A DNA stretch of 54,326 nt from Desulfocapsa sp. Its GTDB lineage: Bacteria; Desulfobacterota; Desulfobulbia; Desulfobulbales; Desulfocapsaceae. Within the stretch, counting starts at the first letter, position 1; the number at the start of each line of letters is the position of its first letter. Positions 53,099-54,326 of the stretch are shown piece by piece. The DNA lies in the NCBI GenBank assembly GCA_013792135.1, contig VMSP01000033.1, positions 1 to 54,326 on the forward strand, read 5' to 3'. Both the position numbers and the translations under genes were made by a program. The notes below the pieces were generated by a model. The model had not been told where the DNA came from, ran no database searches, and worked only from the letters and a program-made list of their open reading frames with translations.

Positions 53099-53494
53099 AT
53101 GGAACAGCTCATATTACAAATCATCGGTGTGCTGCATGGCGATATCACCAGCCGAGAGGATGCTCCCAAAAATTTCGATGAATCGGAACGAGTTGGAACA
53201 CTGGAGATCTATCCTGAATACCAAGAAGGTATTGAAGGTATTGCTGCTGGTCAGATCATCGTTGTGCTTTTCTGGCTTCACAAGTCAAGTCGGGACCTTC
53301 TTAAAGTTTATCCTCGGGGTGATAGGTCAAAAGGGCTTCGTGGTGTCTTTGCTACCCGCAGTCCAGTAAGACCAAACCCCATCGCAATTTCAGAACTGAA
53401 AGTACTGGCAATCAATGGGAATCAGTTAGAGGTGTCAGGGCTGGATATTCTGGATGGTACACCCATACTTGATATAAAAAAGAAGATCAGTTGA
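53099..53494 (+). CDS. trmO: TrmO/TsaA-like tRNA methyltransferase domain protein
   Basis: The 131-residue protein is one TsaA-like beta-barrel domain: IIGVLHGDITSREDAP at the start, VLFWLHKSSRDLLKVYP, and GVFATRSPVRPNPIAIS, the SAM-binding signature. TrmO adds a methyl group to t6A37 of tRNA-Thr in E. coli, where it has about 235 residues; this version has only the core, as in many archaeal and delta-proteobacterial forms, so substrate may differ. It follows DUF5661 by nine bases. The ribosome site is weak, suggesting coupling. Confidence 0.88.
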   Translation: MEQLILQIIGVLHGDITSREDAPKNFDESERVGTLEIYPEYQEGIEGIAAGQIIVVLFWLHKSSRDLLKVYPRGDRSKGLRGVFATRSPVRPNPIAISELKVLAINGNQLEVSGLDILDGTPILDIKKKIS

Positions 53495-53722
53495 AAAGAT
53501 GCTCGTTGAAGAAATAGAGCAACAAAGCAGTGGTGCATTGGCTTCTTCTGTAACTGAGAGAAAGAAAATAATGGGTACCTTGAAAAATTAGGATTTTTAT
53601 TCAAGATCAAGGCGTGAAGAAAATTTTACCGCAGGCATATATTTGATATTCCGAGGATAAAATTTTATGAACAACGCAGAGCTTGGACAAAAAGACCATT
53701 TTTCAAGATACCCTAATGTCAA

Positions 53723-54058
53723 TCAGTCTGCTTCGTCTTTCTCGTCAGGATGGTCGGGCTTACGCAATTGGTTCATGAGATCTGCGAAAGGTGTGTGGGT
53801 GGCGGTTGATTTCTTTTCTGTATCTGAATTTTGAGTGGGCAACCATTCGGCGTCAATGGAACGAGAGTGCTCGTTGTCATGGCAGTAGATACATAGCAGC
53901 TCCCAGTTGCTGCCGTCAGGTGGATTGTTCCTGTAATTATGGTCTTTGTGATGAACTGTCAGCTCTCGTAGTTTTTTGCCGGAAAAATCACGGCCACATT
54001 TTCCACAGACCCACGGAAGGATCTTCAACGCTTGCTCTCGGTACTCTATTTTTTTCAT
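53723..54058 (-). CDS. HNH nuclease-family protein, YajD type
   Basis: The 111-residue protein has an HNH/zinc-finger fold: two CXXC pairs (CGKC near residues 18-21 and CIYC near 57-60), and between them LTVHHKDHNYRNNPPDGSNW. The His-His pair is the expected catalytic and metal site. YajD-like proteins are widespread and little studied. AAGGA precedes the ATG at usual spacing. The C-terminal 40 residues are charged and probably disordered. It converges with the TrmO-like gene across about 230 bases with no clear terminator. Confidence 0.85.
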   Translation of the reverse strand: MKKIEYREQALKILPWVCGKCGRDFSGKKLRELTVHHKDHNYRNNPPDGSNWELLCIYCHDNEHSRSIDAEWLPTQNSDTEKKSTATHTPFADLMNQLRKPDHPDEKDEAD

Positions 54059-54187
54059 TCTCTTTTTCCTTTAGCAGAGCCAGAAAATACTACAAAAGTG
54101 ATACACTGTATCTTTTATAAGATCTATTGACTGGTTAAGATAGTGAGTTCGTATAATTTGGAAATATCTGCACCATAGCAAAGCGTA

Positions 54188-54322
54188 ACCGCGGTGCTGA
54201 CCTGCACCGTGGGCAGCGCAAGCAAGCGCAGCTTGGTTGTGATGGTCACGGTGTCAGGTCAAGCTCCTTGTTCTGGCGCAAGGCGCCAGGGCAAGGAGCT
54301 TGACGAAGTCAGCACCGCGGTT
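54188..54322. repeat. Cloverleaf-like nested palindrome, 135 bases, GC-rich
   Basis: The outer arms are a perfect 15-bp inverted repeat: AACCGCGGTGCTGAC (54188-54202) and its complement (54308-54322). Inside are two further hairpins: CACCGTG (54206) with CACGGTG (54248), and CAAGCTCCTTG with CAAGGAGCTTG, the latter extended by CTGGCGC/GGCGCCAG. The whole can fold as a three-way junction. Its base composition differs sharply from the AT-rich flank. It has no evident reading frame. It may be a non-autonomous mobile unit or recombination site. Confidence 0.7.
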
Positions 54323-54326
54323 CATG

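Noticed and set aside
53667-53834. 55-codon plus-strand frame near the HNH gene
   Set aside because: It mostly overlaps the HNH gene on the other strand and shows no family features.

Overview
The window looks like the chromosome of a Desulfobulbales-type bacterium (Desulfobacterota). This is inference, based on gene content: a fumarate reductase/succinate dehydrogenase with one cytochrome b subunit, an NrfD-type membrane redox complex with a multiheme cytochrome, a stand-alone IMP cyclohydrolase, FolE2, and several sigma-54 and multi-PAS signalling proteins. No rRNA, tRNA or CRISPR array was seen.

Layout. Bases 251-5008 (minus) hold a U32-family protein, pyrR, purN, the cyclohydrolase half of purH, and an Hsp15-like gene. 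Bases 5506-13289 (plus) hold metF-folE2, a small membrane protein, malic enzyme and sdhCAB. Bases 13307-27540 (minus) are a signalling block. It contains a hybrid kinase coupled to a periplasmic binding lipoprotein, and a Wsp-like chemosensory cluster (MCP, CheB, CheR-TPR, CheA-REC, single REC, Hpt-REC-REC-GGDEF, two CheW) that probably controls c-di-GMP. Bases 27612-31375 (minus) hold darP, a PPC-domain gene and recD2.

Bases 31625-41855 (plus) are the most unusual part: a yqeY gene, a soluble kinase with a Cys-rich PAS domain, and a sigma-54 activator. They are followed by two sets of three paralogous peptides of about 70 residues. Each peptide has one membrane span and a conserved SGGP-type motif. 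Each set has a near-perfect -24/-12 promoter preceded by a helically phased array of GCAACA sites. After the peptides come an FtsH protease with a Cys-rich tail and a membrane sensor that ends at a dimerisation-like helix lacking the phospho-acceptor His. I read this as one self-contained envelope-response system. An IS91-type remnant sits inside the second peptide set.

Bases 42280-45236 (plus) encode a hexaheme cytochrome, an NrfD subunit and a Tat-exported ferredoxin. The opposite strand then carries a cobalamin riboswitch whose only visible target is a 36-residue ORF, followed by a ZraP-like gene. Bases 47014-52100 (minus) hold a DUF4177 protein, a small Cys protein, an MFS transporter, sixA, a ParA ATPase and a CYTH-CHAD gene interrupted by an in-frame amber codon. 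The right end (plus) has DUF5661 and TrmO-like genes, then an HNH gene (minus) and a GC-rich cloverleaf-like palindrome. A dispersed palindromic repeat recurs at four intergenic places.
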